From Acanthacorydalis orientalis (taxonomy: Eukaryota > Arthropoda > Insecta > Megaloptera > Corydalidae), in contig CM068323.1 in NCBI GenBank assembly GCA_034766995.1, positions 4,720,467 to 4,784,466 of the forward strand: 64,000 nt of DNA, in the 5' to 3' direction. Positions 11,521-24,774 of the stretch are shown here, in pieces. The translations under genes and the position numbers were made by a program. Within the stretch, counting starts at the first letter, position 1, and each line of letters opens with the position of its first letter. Under the pieces are notes generated by a model. The model saw only the letters and a list, made by a program, of their open reading frames with translations, had not been told where the DNA came from and searched no databases.

Positions 11521-12269
11521 AGATTGAAGCCATAACTTTTCCAGCGAATAAAACTGATTTTGCTTTTTTTGTGTCGGAGAATCACCCTGCTTTCATTGCT
11601 CTGATTGTTGTTTTGACTCTGGAGTGCAATGGTGAATCCAAGTCTCATCTGTAGCCAGCCGTATCCCTCTTAAATCTATCCAAACAGTCTTGGGAAATTT
11701 GTACTCGAATGCGTTAATGATAAATTGTCAGCAAACGCGGCACCACTCTTGCCGATAGTTTTTTCACACCTAACTATTCAGTTAGAATGTGATATATCCG
11801 TTCATCTGAGACTCCTACAACCCTGAGAATTTCGGATATCTTCAGTTGCCGATCGTGTAAGACAATATCGTGCACTTTGTGGATGATTTCTTCCGTCGTT
11901 CCAGTTTTCGAACGGCCACTACACGGGCTATCTTCTAAGCTCGACAGTCACATTTAAATCCAGCTGCTCACTTCATTACGGTTGTATACGAAGGTGCACT
12001 GTCATCCAGTACATTTTTCATCTCGTTAAAGATTTCTGTTGGCGTTCAGTCTTTTTTGACAAAAAACTTGATCACCGCACGATTTTCAACTTTATCCATT
12101 TCAACAACGACACAAAAACAGCCTTATTTAAATAGTTGTTTTCACAAACTGCTCAACACATTAATTATAGGTTATGTTTAAGATAGATATCGTTTTATAA
12201 TGCGCCATAAATATTTAAAACATTACCACCACTTATATATTATGCCGTGAACTTTTCAAATCACCTTCG
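11521..12269 (-). pseudogene. Mariner-B fossil, copy B (5' half)
   Basis: The right end (inverse of CGAAGGTGATTTGAAAAGTT) lies at 12244-12269, followed by TA. Going left, the minus strand has a decayed helix-turn-helix region and then the DETW-type region near 11600. It stops at about 11521, so the C-terminal half and 3' terminal repeat are missing. It overlaps in content with copy A and is therefore a separate insertion. Confidence 0.72.
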
Positions 12270-12693
12270 TATATTGAACCTTCTGCTTTTATTATCAAGT
12301 TCTTGTTTAATTAGTTTATTCACCGAAAAAAATCAGCGTTAAATTGGTTTTTTATCAAATCTTATTCAAGTTCGAATCTATTAAAACAAGTTATTTTTGT
12401 AGAATAAGAAAAAGACACTCTCTGCGTAGTTAATTGTTAATTTTTCAAATCACCCTCGTATATGTGATTATTTTAATCAAATACCTGTTTGCCATCCTAT
12501 TATTTTGATCCATTTGTGAATATCGAGCTAGTTATGCGCGACTCAGTAACGGTGATTTCTTCAAGATCGAAACGTTAACAGCAGTGATGTTTTTTAAAAT
12601 TTGAAAAAAAATACTAGAATTACAGGTAAAACAAACATGAACGTTTAGTTGCATACAGTCTATTTCATAGTTCAAATACCTTTATATCATAAA
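12270..12693. other. AT-rich stretch with a solo mariner-B end
   Basis: ATTTTTCAAATCACCCTCGTA at about 12444 is another mariner-B-like end with no body attached. Nothing else is recognised. Confidence 0.45.
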
Positions 12694-13432
12694 CACACAC
12701 TGGCCCTAAAAAAGAATTGGCACAGTTCAGATTTTCAAATATAAACGCTTCTAACTGCGGTATCTGAAAGTGACTGTTTTACACATTAATATTTATTATA
12801 TACCTGATGACATATGAAAAAAAGAACAATTTTAAACTAATAAATTAAAAAATTCCACGTTTACTGAAACAACTTCATGTTTTCTGCCAGAAAAGTATTG
12901 GGACAATTCCAATTAACTGTCAATTACTAAATAAAATTAATAACGTACTGGTGTTCCTTTTCTTTTACTCGCCTTTATTAGTCTGTTCGACATTGATAAA
13001 ACTATTTTTTCTGTCATTTTCAGCACTGTTTTCTATCTTTACGAGTGTGGTCCCAGAAGTACCCGACCCAACAAAGAAAACACAAAAATTTTGGAAAAAA
13101 ATATATTTATTTTTCAACATAATCTCCTTTCAGCTCTATACACTTTTCCCAGCGATGTTCAATAAGTTCGATACCCTTTTTATAATAAGAACTGTCTTGC
13201 TCCTCAAAATACCCATTAACTGCCGACATCACTTCTTCATCGTTGGGAAATCGTTGACCACCGAGCCATTTTTTCAAGTTTGGGAACAGAAAATAATCCG
13301 AGCGGGCTAAATCTGGCGAATAGGGTGCATGAGGCAGCAATTCAAACTTTAATTCATTAATTTTGGCCAAAGTTAGAGAAGCATTTATTTCCGAAAATCT
13401 TAACTGTGTCAGTACTTTTTTCGGTCAGTGTA
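12694..13432 (-). mobile_element. Tc1-like fossil interrupted by a mariner-A fragment
   Basis: The left end (ACACTGGCCCTAAAAAAG) and right end (inverse, TTTTTTCGGTCAGTGTA) match Tc1-type repeats that also bound the fossil at 34275. Between them the minus strand keeps a scrap resembling the Tc1 C-terminal motif LSMSNRLK, also seen at 34560-34620. A mariner-A fragment occupies 13042-13371. Confidence 0.65.
13042..13371 (-). pseudogene. Mariner-A copy 2, 3'-end fragment
   Basis: The left terminal repeat (CGAGTGTGGTCCCAGAAGTA) follows TA. Only the last 87 codons of the transposase remain, from MAKINELKFE through the third catalytic Asp region (here LARSDYFLF instead of LAPSDYFLF) to GDYVEK. The copy stops abruptly inside the coding region. 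Confidence 0.9.
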
Positions 13433-14830
13433 TTTGTCAAAAGCGTTTATTATACAAAATGAAAATAAATATCTAATTTATTGATATGTAAATATATATA
13501 AATATTTTTATATATTTTTACATATATATATATAATTAAATATGTAAATTAATAAGCGAAATCATGTACAAAATCAATAATTTCTAGTAACAGTGTTTGT
13601 TTGTCGATTTGAATAATCTTGCTGCCTCATTAATCGGTTTCACATTTGCTTTAAATGGAAATAAAGGTATTCTACTGCATAACACTTTCTGATTAATCAA
13701 AAAAATGACAGTACAGTGCTTTTTAATATTTATCATTCGTTATTTTCTAAGATAAGATAAAAAGAGAAAGTGAAAACCTCTTACAATTCTATCAAACACG
13801 AAATAAAATGTTTTGATTCAGTCTCCTTTTTGTATTTCTGATCTAATTGACACTCGCAAGAATCAATCAGGAGTAATTTCTGATTTTTTAATATAATAAA
13901 ATATACTTATTTTCCATCGAAAATCATTTTTTTTTTTCAAAAAATAAGTACAAATTCGACAATATTTTACATATTCATCCGTTCTCATAGACTGTTTATA
14001 TTTTGTTTGTATAAATTATAATAAATACAAACATAAATACATAAAATAAAATATTTTTAGTTACCGAATTTAGAAGCATATTTATTTCTGAAATTCTTAA
14101 CTGTGCCTACTTTTTTCGGTCAGTGTATTTGTCCAAAGCGTTTATTATACAAAATGAAAATAAATATGTAACATGTACAAATATAGATCATCATAAAGCG
14201 AAATCATGTACAAAATCAATAATTTCTAACAACAGTGCTTGTTTGTCGATTTGGATAATCTTGCTGCCCCATTAATCAATTTCACATTTGCTTTAAATGG
14301 AAATGAAATTATTCTACACTGTATAATACTTTCTGATAATCAAAAAATGACAGTACAGTGCTTTTTAATATTTTCCATTCGTTATTTTTTAAGATAAGGT
14401 AAAAATAGAAAATATAACCCCTTACAATTCTATCAAACACTAAATGGTTCAGTCTCGTTTTTGTATTCCTTATCTAACCGGCTAGCTAGAATTAATCTGG
14501 AGTCATTTATGATTTTTTATGTAATAAAATATACTTATTTTCCATTAAAAATTTACTTTCTTGAAAAAAGAATTACAAATTCGTCAATTTTTTTACATAT
14601 TCACTCATTCTCGTAGACTAAAAATAATAACTAAAAATATTTTATTAAAATATTTAGAGATTCATGTTTGTGTATTTATTATACTTTGATGACAAACAAA
14701 ATATTAACATTTTGTTTGTTATCAAATTATAATAAGTACACAAACATAAATCTCTAAATATTTTAATAAAATATTTTTAGTTACCGAATTTAGAAACATT
14801 TATTTATGAAATTCTTAACTGTGCTAATAC
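13385..14830. repeat. 695-bp direct repeat carrying a Tc1 right end
   Basis: A block starting with a Tc1-type right end (TCGGTCAGTGTATTTGTC at 13421) recurs 695 bp later (14116). Both copies contain CGAAATCATGTACAAAATCA and a run ending in a 'TATCAAACAC' segment. A third, degraded Tc1 end sits near 14825. A further partial copy of the interior is at 16160-16440. None is coding. Confidence 0.75.
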
Positions 14831-14856
14831 TTTTTTCACATAGTGTATATGTATAT

Positions 14857-15990
14857 ACACTGCCCGAAAGAAGTATTGGCTCAGTTAACTTTTTTGTAAT
14901 TGAAAGGGCCTAATTAAAAAAATTTGGAAATATTTTGGAACAAATTTGTTTTTTTTTTGTATTATTTATTTAATAACAAAGATATTAATAATATAAAAAA
15001 AAACTCCCGTTATCAAACATAATCTTATATTTCCCGCGAAAAAGTATTGGCACAGCCCTGTGTTTTAATTTGATAACTTCACTACAATGAATTTTTCAAC
15101 TCTGAAATTATATTTATAAGTAGGGAAATCCTTGATAAATCATTATTTATGTGACATTGAAGTTGTGGTAGGGTATTTTTTTCAAATTGTTTAGTCAAAT
15201 ACTTATAAAATTAAATCATGGGCCAAAAAATTAAAAAAAGTACATTATCTGAACGAAAATTTATTTTGGATTTGCATGCAATAAGGAAATCATACGGTTT
15301 ATTTCGGAAATAATAAATGAAAGCCGATTCACAGTTCGAAGTGTAATTAATCGATTTACAAGCAAGGAAAACCTAGAAAACCAAACAAAAAGTGGAGGTC
15401 CGAGGAAGCTTTTGAATAAAGAAGAACGGTCTGTTATAAAAAGAATTAAAAAAGATTCAAAAATCACTTCATCACAAATAGCAGCACAGATAAAAATAGT
15501 TTTCAATAAAACTATAACCCCCAGAACCGTGTAAAATATATTGCATACTGATAGTTATAATGCTAGAGTATCTAGGAAAAACCCTATATAAGTTAAATCA
15601 ATAAGGGTAAAAGAATTAACTTTGCAAAAAATCACCAAAGCAAAAATATATGGATTTTTGGAAAAGAGTAATCTTTTCTGATGAAAGTAAATTTAATATT
15701 GTTCGCTGGGATGGTCGAATATCTGTCTGGCGAGAACCTAATACGGAATTGAATGCAGAAAATTTGTTACCCGTTATGCAACATGGGGGTGGTGATGTAA
15801 TAGTGTGGGGTTTCATGGCAGAATTTGATGTGGGAGAGCTTGTTTCCATCGATGAGATAATATAGATGATGATTTATATAAATATTTTGAAAAATAACCT
15901 AAAAAAGCACTGAAAACTGGGTCTTGAAAGTGACTTCTACTTTCAAAATGATAATGACCGCAAGCACGCAGCTTATGTAGTAAAGTAATG
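14857..15990 (+). mobile_element. Tc1-like element, degraded
   Basis: Starts with ACTGCCCGAAAGAAGTATTGG and has an internal second repeat (AAAAAGTATTGGCACAG near 15035), a layout common in Tc1-family elements with subterminal repeats. It carries the transposase remains at 15218-15970 and runs into a (TA)n array at 16008. Confidence 0.65.
15218..15970 (+). pseudogene. Tc1-like transposase fossil
   Basis: From ATG at 15218 (MGQKIKKSTLSERKFILDL) the helix-turn-helix part is followed by several stops. The catalytic part is a separate frame from 15650: WKRVIFSDESKFNIV, then [19 protein letters not shown], the usual first-Asp and GGG-VMVWG motifs of Tc1 enzymes. The sequence ends before the second and third catalytic residues. 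It is inactive. Confidence 0.82.
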
Positions 15991-16004
15991 GATTTTGTAT
16001 AACA

Positions 16005-16156
<152 letters not shown>

Positions 16157-16159
16157 CAA

Positions 16160-16440
16160 AAATGACATGACAATATTTTTTAATATTTTTCATTCGTCAT
16201 TTCTTAGGATAAGATAAAAAGAGAAAGTGAAACCTGTTACGACTCTATCAAATACAAAAAATATTTTGCTTCAGTCTTGTTTTTGTATTCCTGATCTAAC
16301 CGACTCGCTAGAATTGATCTAGTATCATTTCTGATTTTTTTAATAAACAATATTTATTTTCCGTCTAAAGTCACTACTTTCATTAAACAACAATTACAAA
16401 CTCGACACATTTTATACATATTCGCCTGTTCTCACAGACT
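16160..16440. repeat. Third partial copy of the 695-bp repeat interior
   Basis: Shares the ATTCGTYATTT, AGATAAAAAGAGAAAGTGAA and TTCTGATTTTTT blocks with 13735-13990 and 14385-14600. The Tc1 end found on the other two copies is missing, replaced by the TA array. Confidence 0.6.
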
Positions 16441-16609
16441 GTATAACGTTTTACGGGTCATACTCGATCTAGGACTCGGAATTTTGGAAAAAAATGTATG
16501 GAGGGAAAAGGGAGAAGAGTAGTACCCAAAAAATGTTAAAGGAACTTTGAAGCACGAACATGGTAATTTTATTGTGTAGGGGTGTGCAATTTACAGATAA
16601 TTAATGGTA

Positions 16610-17460
16610 CGAGGGTGGTCCCAGAAGTACCCGACCCAACAAAGAAAACACAAAAATTTTGGAAAAAAATATGTTTATTTTTCAACATAATCCCCTTTCA
16701 GCTCTATACACTTTTCCCAGCGATGTCCAATAAGTTCGATACACTTTTTATAATAAGAACTGTCTTGCTCCTCAAAATACCCATTAACTGCCGACATCAC
16801 TTCTTCATCGTTGGGAAATCTTTGACCACTGAGCCATTTTTTCAAGTTTGGGAACAGAAAATAATCCGAGGGGGCTAAATCAGGCGAATACGGTGCATTA
16901 GGTAGCAATTCAAACTTTAATTCATTAATTTTGGCCATTGCAATGACGGATTTGTGAGCTGGTGCATTGTCTTGATGAAACAACACTTTCTTCTTAGCCA
17001 AATGCGGCCGTTTTTGCTTGATTTCTTCGCTCAAACGTTGCAATAAGTTCGCATAACACTCGCCGTTGATAGTTTTTCCTTTTTCAAGATAGTCAATGAA
17101 AATTATCCCACGCGCATCCCAAAAAACCGACGCCATGACCTTGCTTGCAGATGAAACGGTCTTTGCCTTCTTTAGAGCCGGTTCTCCCTTTTCAGTCCAT
17201 TGTTTTGATTGTTCTTTTGTCTCGGGTGTAGTAACATAAAAAAAAGTATTGTATCACGTAACGATGACCAATTTTCTCCATTTCCACAAATTCACCGAAA
17301 ACGTTCACTATTGATGGCTGCCAAACAAATACTAAACAACGTGGCGTCCTCAAACTTGAAACATATGCTTTATAGATTGTGTACTTTCTAATACAGTGAT
17401 ATTTTTCAAACAACTACCACCATCTCTAGGTCAGGCCGGGTACTTTTGGCACCACCCTCG
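16610..17460 (-). mobile_element. Mariner-A copy 3, internally deleted
   Basis: Both terminal repeats and flanking TA are present (16608-16609 and 17461-17462). The copy is 851 bp, about 446 bp shorter than full length. Confidence 0.93.
16675..17290 (-). pseudogene. Mariner-A transposase missing its middle
   Basis: After MEKIGHRYVIQYF the sequence jumps to TRDKRTIKTMD, a frame-shifted version of the region just after the first catalytic Asp. Both helix-turn-helix motifs and the first Asp are lost. The distal half from MASVFWDARG to GDYVEK is open for 153 codons and keeps the second and third Asp. Confidence 0.9.
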
Positions 17461-18309
17461 TATAATGGACAAATTTTTGCGCCTGAATATTTTGAGGAAA
17501 ACTTACTACAAATCACTACTAGAAATTATGGGTTATCGGTCGTTATTATTCTCAGCATAAGCAATGACGCCAAACATAAATCCTTCTTAGTTAGGGAATG
17601 AATTTTATTTAATGTCCCGTAATTTTTGGAAACTCCTCCCCAATCGTCGTATATTAAGGACCTTTCTCGTTCTAGAGCCCGAAAAATTAGGCACTTTGAA
17701 AAAAAAAATTTAGGTAAAGGTTATAGTCTAACTGTCTCAAGGTTTTAACATTTATTTAACTAGACCTGTTACCTATAACCTGTTACGAGCCCTACTCGAA
17801 ATAGGACTCGAAAAATTGGACATTTTTCAACATTTTTTTAAGTAAAGGATGAAATCAAACTTTTTGAAGGTTTTAACATTTGTTTTAATAAAATTTTTCA
17901 TCTATTTTTTGATATGTAGAATACTTGCGATGATATCCGCATGCAAATATAGTCGAATAAAGTCACTATACCTCCACACTGGTGTGGAAATCTCACAGAT
18001 CAATTGAACTAGAACAAAAAAAAAATAATTTTTATAATAAATAAGGAATCTTTAATTGAATTACCTGCTAGCATTGAATAAAAATCATTATCAATAAAAT
18101 GGCGGTATATAGAAGAAAAAAGCGATTTTTTTATGGAAATTTTACAATCTTTTCATGGTAAAAAATAAAAATAGTAAAGACACATTCACCATAGTACTTA
18201 AATGAAAGGTGTATACCAGATTTTAAGTGGATCGGAGAATTAGTTCCAGAGTTATGCACACCACCGGGTTGAAAAACCCCATTTCGAGAAAAATGCGCTT
18301 AAAGTTCGA

Positions 18310-18311
<2 letters not shown>
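17461..18311. other. AT-rich stretch with a short diverged repeat
   Basis: CTCGTTCTAGAGCCCGAAAAATT (17666) and CTACTCGAAATAGGACTCGA (17793) start two diverged copies of a block of about 125 bp; a related CTCGATCTAGGACTCGGAA lies at 16464. No gene is seen. Confidence 0.45.
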
Positions 18312-19231
<920 letters not shown>

Positions 19232-19238
19232 ATACATA

Positions 19239-20130
19239 CAGGGTGCTGCACAAAAACCTTCTAAATTTTAAAGGTTAACAAAAAAGGCATGGTAAATGCT
19301 ATTCAAATTTATATTTATTGTGTTATCTAAAAGTACATGGAATACAGTTTATTTTCAATTGGTTGAATATGATGTCCAGATGGTAGCCTTCATTCGCGAT
19401 ACACATTTGTAGTCGATTTTTGAAGTTTCGCTTCACTCGGCGGGTCATTTCCGACATTATCGATGCAATTTCTTGACATATAGCGACCTTCAGTTCATTA
19501 ATTGGTCATTTGTTGGTCGATGTTTTTGTAGATATCAGCTTTCAGACGGTCCCAAAGAAATATGTCACAAGGGACGAGATCGGGTGAACATGCAGACCAC
19601 CCAGCGTCACCGCGTAATGAGATCAAGCGACTTGGAAACAGTTCTCTCAAAACTTCCATTGATTTGCTCGCCGTGTGATCGGTGGTCTATCCTGCTGAAA
19701 CCAGATATTCCGATTTCCAAGTTTGGTTAGTTTCGGTTCCACAAGAAGTACCGTAGCATCTCCACATATCGATGGGAAGTTACTGTAACCATTTGGCCTT
19801 CCTCCTCAAGAAATTAAACGTCTTAAACTTCAAAATTTGAAACAGCGCTCTAAACGATGCCACGTTGGATATAGATGCCTTTCGTGAAGCTGATGTGGAT
19901 TGTTTTCCGCCCAGTAACGAAAATTCTGCTTGTTAACGTACCCAGAGAAACGATAGTGAGCTTCGTCGCTTGTGAGCAGAACAGGAACATTTTGAAGAAT
20001 ATCCTCACAACATGCCATTCGGTTCTCCCAGTCGCGTTACTTAAGTGTCTGAACAACCATCATTTTGTACGGCGGGAAGCGCTTCTTACCGACTTGTCAT
20101 CTGCCGCTCTCTGCAACACTTAACCTGTAA
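19239..20130 (-). pseudogene. DUF4817/DDE_3-type Tc1-mariner transposase fossil
   Basis: The left end is CAGGGTGCTGCACAAAAACC. On the minus strand, broken frames give TSDEAHYRFSGYVNKQNFRY and then WAENNPHQLHE, followed further on by SACSPDLVPCDIFLWDRLKA. These are the first- and third-Asp regions of a Tc1-mariner family usually annotated in insects as DUF4817-domain proteins. The right end and N terminus are not found. It is inactive. Confidence 0.75.
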
Positions 20131-20163
20131 GATGTATGTGGCGCCAATATTTAAACTTAATTA

Positions 20164-21454
20164 GCAGGTGGGCTGAAAAGTTCGTAGGCTTGCACAGAAA
20201 AAATTTTTTTTTGATAGAATTTGATTTTATTATTCAATATAGTTCCCTTCGAGGGCGATACAACGATTATAGCGGTCATACAATTTTTCGATACCATTTT
20301 TATAATACGATTTGTCTTTAGCCTCAAAATAGGCTTCAGTTTCGGCGATTACCTCTTCATCGGATCAAAATTTCCGTCCAGCGAGCATCCTCTTGAGGTC
20401 TGAGAACAGAAAAAAGTCGCTGGGGGCCAGATCTGGAGAGTACCGTGGATGCGGAAGCAATTCGAAGCCCAATTCTTGCAATTTCGCCATCGATTTCATC
20501 GATTCGTGACACGGTGCATTGTCTTGATAAAACAGCACTTTCTTCTTCTTCAAATGAGGCCGCTTTTTCGCGATTTCGTCTTTTAAACGCTCCAATAACG
20601 CTACGTAATAGTCGCTGTTTATGGTTTTTCCCTTTTTAAGATAGTCAATGAATATTATACCATGAGTATCCCAGAATACTGATGCCAGAACCTTGCCAGC
20701 CGACTTTTGCGTCTTTCCACGCTTTGGAGTCGGTTCATCACGTGCAGTCCACTCGGCTGACTGTCGATTGGACTCCGGTGTGAAATGATGGAGCCATGTT
20801 TCATCCATCGTCACATATCGACGCAAAAATTCGGATTTATTACGATTGAACAGCTCCAGACACTCCTTAGAATCATCGATTCGTTGTTGTTTTTGGTCGA
20901 TTGTGAGCTCGCGCGGCACCCACTTCGAACAGAGCTTTCGCATATCCAAATATTCATGCACGATATGACCAACACGTTCCTTTGATATCTTTAGGGTCTC
21001 AGCTATCTCAATCAACTTCACTTTACGGTTATCAAAAATTATTTTGTGGACTTTTTTGATGTTTTCGTCGGTAACGGCCTCTTTGGGGCGTCCACTGCGT
21101 GCATCGTCCTCGGTGCTCATTTCGCCTCGTTTAAATTTAGCAAACCACTTCTCTACGGTTGATTTTCCTGGCGCAGAGTCCGAATAATGTTTATTAAGCC
21201 AAGCCTTGGTTTCAACAGTATTTTTTTTCGTCAAAAAGCAATGCTTTATTAACACACGAAATTCCTTTTTATCCATTTTTTCAAGGTAACAAAAGTTCTT
21301 TCACTAAAAATGCTATAACTCAGATACTAATAGTGCAACAGCTGTCGAATTTATACACGCGTCTTTTGAAGGTTAGGGCTAACTAAAAATCATATGGATT
21401 TGATACGAGTAGCGCCATCTATGTGTCAGCCTACGAACTTTTCAGCCCACCTGT
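20164..21454 (-). mobile_element. Mariner-C, full length
   Basis: Terminal repeats CAGGTGGGCTGAAAAGTTCG at the left and its inverse at the right (last bases CCCACCTGT) are flanked by TA at 20162-20163 and 21455-21456. The length, 1291 bp, is what a complete mariner should have. It carries one transposase gene with a single nonsense codon. Confidence 0.95.
20230..21276 (-). pseudogene. Mariner-C transposase with one premature stop
   Basis: From MDKKEFRVLIKHCF to EGNYIE-stop the frame spans 349 codons, the normal mariner size, with no indel. The helix-turn-helix region occupies roughly residues 1-110, followed by the WVPREL linker. The catalytic Asp residues are in MDETWLHHF, YQDNAPCH and PSDFFLF, the last two with 34 residues between them (DD34D). 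The only break is TGA at 20365-20367, after LAGRKF, 45 codons before the end. All three Asp residues lie before it. By sequence it is the best preserved mariner here apart from the copy at 39764. Confidence 0.95.
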
Positions 21455-21456
21455 TA

Positions 21457-22764
21457 TATGTTACTTTCGTATTATATTCGCTGAATCAATTCAAACAAGG
21501 ATGCGGTGTTCTTGGACAACTAGGACAATATTTTCCTATCTTTTTACATTTTTCCTAGCTTCTTGTCGTTCCAAAGCTTGCCTGATTTTCTGATAATAGA
21601 AGATGCACATTATTCTGATTGTTGTACCTTGTGGATTTTTTCTAATTTTTCAATTGTGAGTCGCTTCTCTTTTATCCTTTTGCATATTTTTTGCACCTAA
21701 TATTTTAAGGATATAATCATTCCTTAACATTGAAAATAAGAAAAGAAATTGTTCTGAAAACAATTCGAATTATGCTGGAAAAACAAACGGATCAATTATA
21801 AGCACATACATTCCTATAGCTGCGGTGCTGCTTGAATTTGGGCACCGCATGAAACACCCGATGCACGGTGGGCGATCGACGTGTTAAGAATCGATTTGAA
21901 AACGATTGAGATCGATTACTTGGAGAAACATAAACTAGTGTTAAAAATGTGTCGTTAAACACAGGTCGTTAAACAAACACAATAAGATAAATATCTTGAA
22001 CTTTAGTTCAAGTATATTTCTGTCATTTAATTGATTATAATAATAACTTGTTTATTTGTTTATCACTCGATTAATTAATATGAAAACATACTTTTTGTTC
22101 GTGTTAAGTTTACATTTTTATATTCAAATAAAGTCTTCAGGATTTGTTTATATAATCCGTACATTAATCTAACTCAGGTTCAGATTATTTCAACATATCT
22201 GGACATCTTTCACCGTTTAGTTCAGTTTGAATTTTTGTCTCGAAATATCGACTTTTATTGATTATTTCTGTCAAAAACAATCAGGTAACATTTTACAACG
22301 TTTATATTTGAAACGTTTGAATACACTTTTAATTCGTTTTCTTTAATAGATTTTGTAGATTTTTTCTGTTACATATTTTCTTTTTGATATGGAAATAAAA
22401 AAAAAGATTTTTTTGTATCTTAACCCTTTGAGACTGATGCAATCGTCATGGAAATGCGTTAAATACAATTAGAAATGATTAGTTATCATTTATCGAACAT
22501 TTTTGATCCAAAAAAAGCTTTTATGGTTTATAAGAGGTGCAAAAAAAATCTTTTATGAAAGTATACACACATATGGGTAAATATTTTTAACAGTTTGACT
22601 TTTTATTCGACCATACAAAATGTTTCTTTATTCTGTTCTACAATTGTTATTCATCTTATTCCTTAAATTTCATTTTTTCGATATTTTATCGTTGTTGATA
22701 TTAATATAATATTTTATTTTGTTTTTAATTAGCATAATAGTGAAAAAACAGTATATGGCTGGTC
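21457..22764. other. AT-rich stretch, nothing recognised
   Basis: A short GC-richer patch near 21820-21900 has no frame or motif I can name. No element ends are seen. Confidence 0.5.
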
Positions 22765-22808
22765 ATGTATTTTTATATATTTAAAACACACCTTCTTTCA
22801 ACATATTG

Positions 22809-22869
<61 letters not shown>

Positions 22870-23003
22870 TGTAAATATTATATTTTGAAGTACAATAACA
22901 AACGATATCAAACATATTTTTAAACAATTTCTTCTGTACCGTAAATTTAAACATAAAACACTGAGTGTAAGAGGTGGTCGGATACTTTTGTGTCTGACTG
23001 TAC
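22765..23003. mobile_element. Tc1-like relic with internal (TA)n
   Basis: The right end GGTCGGATACTTTTGTGTCT matches the ends of the Tc1 element at 43367-44774. CTTCTTTCAACATATTGCTT followed by (TA)n (22811-22864) recurs at 44803. No transposase remains. Confidence 0.55.
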
Positions 23004-23242
23004 TTGAATTGCATCTTATTCTAGTCATTCTGTTAAATATAAATTCTTTTCTATTTTCTGATTGTTTGCATGTTCTTCGTCTTTCATTTAGATCTATTTT
23101 TCAACTAGTTTCAACTAATTCTTTATACATCAATTCCAAGTTCTTTTAGACTCCGAAAATAAAAATATCAATGACAAAACAGACTTTATTTTCCTAGTTG
23201 ATTTATTTAAACAGTTCTTGTAAATACACAGTAATATTTATA

Positions 23243-23409
23243 TTATGTTGGTAGGAAAATGACTGCGGTTTTTGTTTTTTGAATTCTAATCTTTTTTTTT
23301 AATAAAAGTGTTATTTCATCGTGTTCATGTCATCGATAGGAAAATAATAACGGTTTATGACTTTCAAATTCATGTACATTACCGCAATTATTTTCTTACC
23401 GACCTAATT
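23243..23409. mobile_element. MITE with TTAGGTTGGTAGGAAAA-type ends
   Basis: The left end (TTATGTTGGTAGGAAAATGA) and right end (inverse of TTAGGTCGGTAAGAAAATAA) enclose about 165 bp. It is related to the elements at 19087 and 46477. It is non-coding. Confidence 0.7.
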
Positions 23410-23502
23410 ATACCATTTTAAAGTGCATTTTTCGGTCTGTATTTTGGTAACATCGACTTTGGTTTTATTATTAATTTTGCTTCAAATTGAACCATTGAAT
23501 TG

Positions 23503-24774
23503 CGAGGGTAGAGTGATAATTACCCGTGTTTGACAAGTGATGGCACTACTGATATCAAACTGTAGTATCTTTTAACAGCATTATCTTTCAAATTCCTGCA
23601 GCCAAAGTTTGTGCACAATATGTTAATTAGCTTAGTTTAGACAGTCATTGAAACTAAACAATTATTGCTTTTTTTTAACTATGGAAATAAATCAGTATTG
23701 GTCAGTGATTCGATTTCTGTTTTTGAATGGAAAAATGTGTGGAGAAATTAAAGAAAAGTTACAAGCCGTCTACGGGGACTCTGCATCTTCGACAACCATC
23801 AGATATTGGTTCAATGAATTTAAATGTGGTTCTATAAGCGTTTGTGATGCAGAACGTCCAGATCGTCTAATTGAGGTGTCTACTGAAGAGACGAATGGAA
23901 AAATCCACTTCATTGTTTTAAAAAATCGAAGAATCAAAGTGTATGAGATAGTTGAGATAGTAGACATCTCAGGTGAACATGTATGGACCATCTTACACGA
24001 ATATTTGCATATGAAAAAACTATCTGCCTGGCGGAAGCCACATTTGCTCATAATCGACCAAAAACGGATTCAAATTAACATTTCAAATGAGTTTTTAGCG
24101 ATATTTAAACGTAATTGATATGAATTTTTGCGTCGATACATAACCATTGATAAAACATGGATCCATCATCATACACCTGAATCGAAAAAGCAGTCAAAAC
24201 AAAGGACTTTTCCTAGCGAACGCGTGTCAAAGAAGGCAAAAGTCATTGCATCAGCTGGGAAGGTTATAGCGACTGTTTTCTGCGATGCTCATGGAATATT
24301 GCTAATCGACTATCTTGAAAAATGGAATAAAATATTAGAAGTCTACTACGCATCATTATTGGACCATCTGAATGATGAAATCAAGAAAAAAACATTCTTA
24401 TTTAGCAAAAAAAAGTCCTTTTCCTACAACAATACACCACACACACAAATCAACAATTGTGATGAAAAAGTTACATGAATTGCACTACGAATTGCTTCCA
24501 CATCTACCATATTCTCCAGATTTGGAACCGTGTGACTTTTTCCTATTTCCAAACTTGAAGTAACGGCTCAGAAGTAAAATATTTGCATCAAATTTGGAAG
24601 TCATCCCTGCTGTAAATGCTCTTTTTTGAGGAACTATTATTCGGAACCGACAAAAAAATGGAAATGAATTGGACTAAGTGCATCGAGCTGAAATGAGATT
24701 ACATTGAAAAATAAAAAAAAATGCTCAAAAAATTATGTTTTCGTGTCAAACACGGGTACTTCACTCTACCCCCG
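23503..24774 (+). mobile_element. Mariner-D, full length but decayed
   Basis: The left end CGAGGGTAGAGTGATAATTA and right end (inverse of CGGGGGTAGAGTGAAGTACC) enclose about 1272 bp. The right side is followed by TA; the left flank is TG, probably a mutated TA. Confidence 0.85.
23681..24714 (+). pseudogene. Mariner-D transposase, broken
   Basis: The N-terminal frame runs from MEINQYWSVIRFLFLNGKM through a helix-turn-helix region to FKRN, then a stop at 24117-24119. The next part (RRYITIDKTWIHHHTPES) has Lys in place of Glu after the first Asp. Frameshifts follow near 24420, where the second Asp region reads NNTPHT, so that Asp is lost. The third Asp region (PDLEPCDFFLFPNLK) is in another frame. 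It ends at TAA 24712-24714. Confidence 0.88.

Noticed and set aside
19473..20123. Plus-strand frames of 68-85 codons as genes
   Set aside because: They are the antisense of the DUF4817-type transposase fossil.
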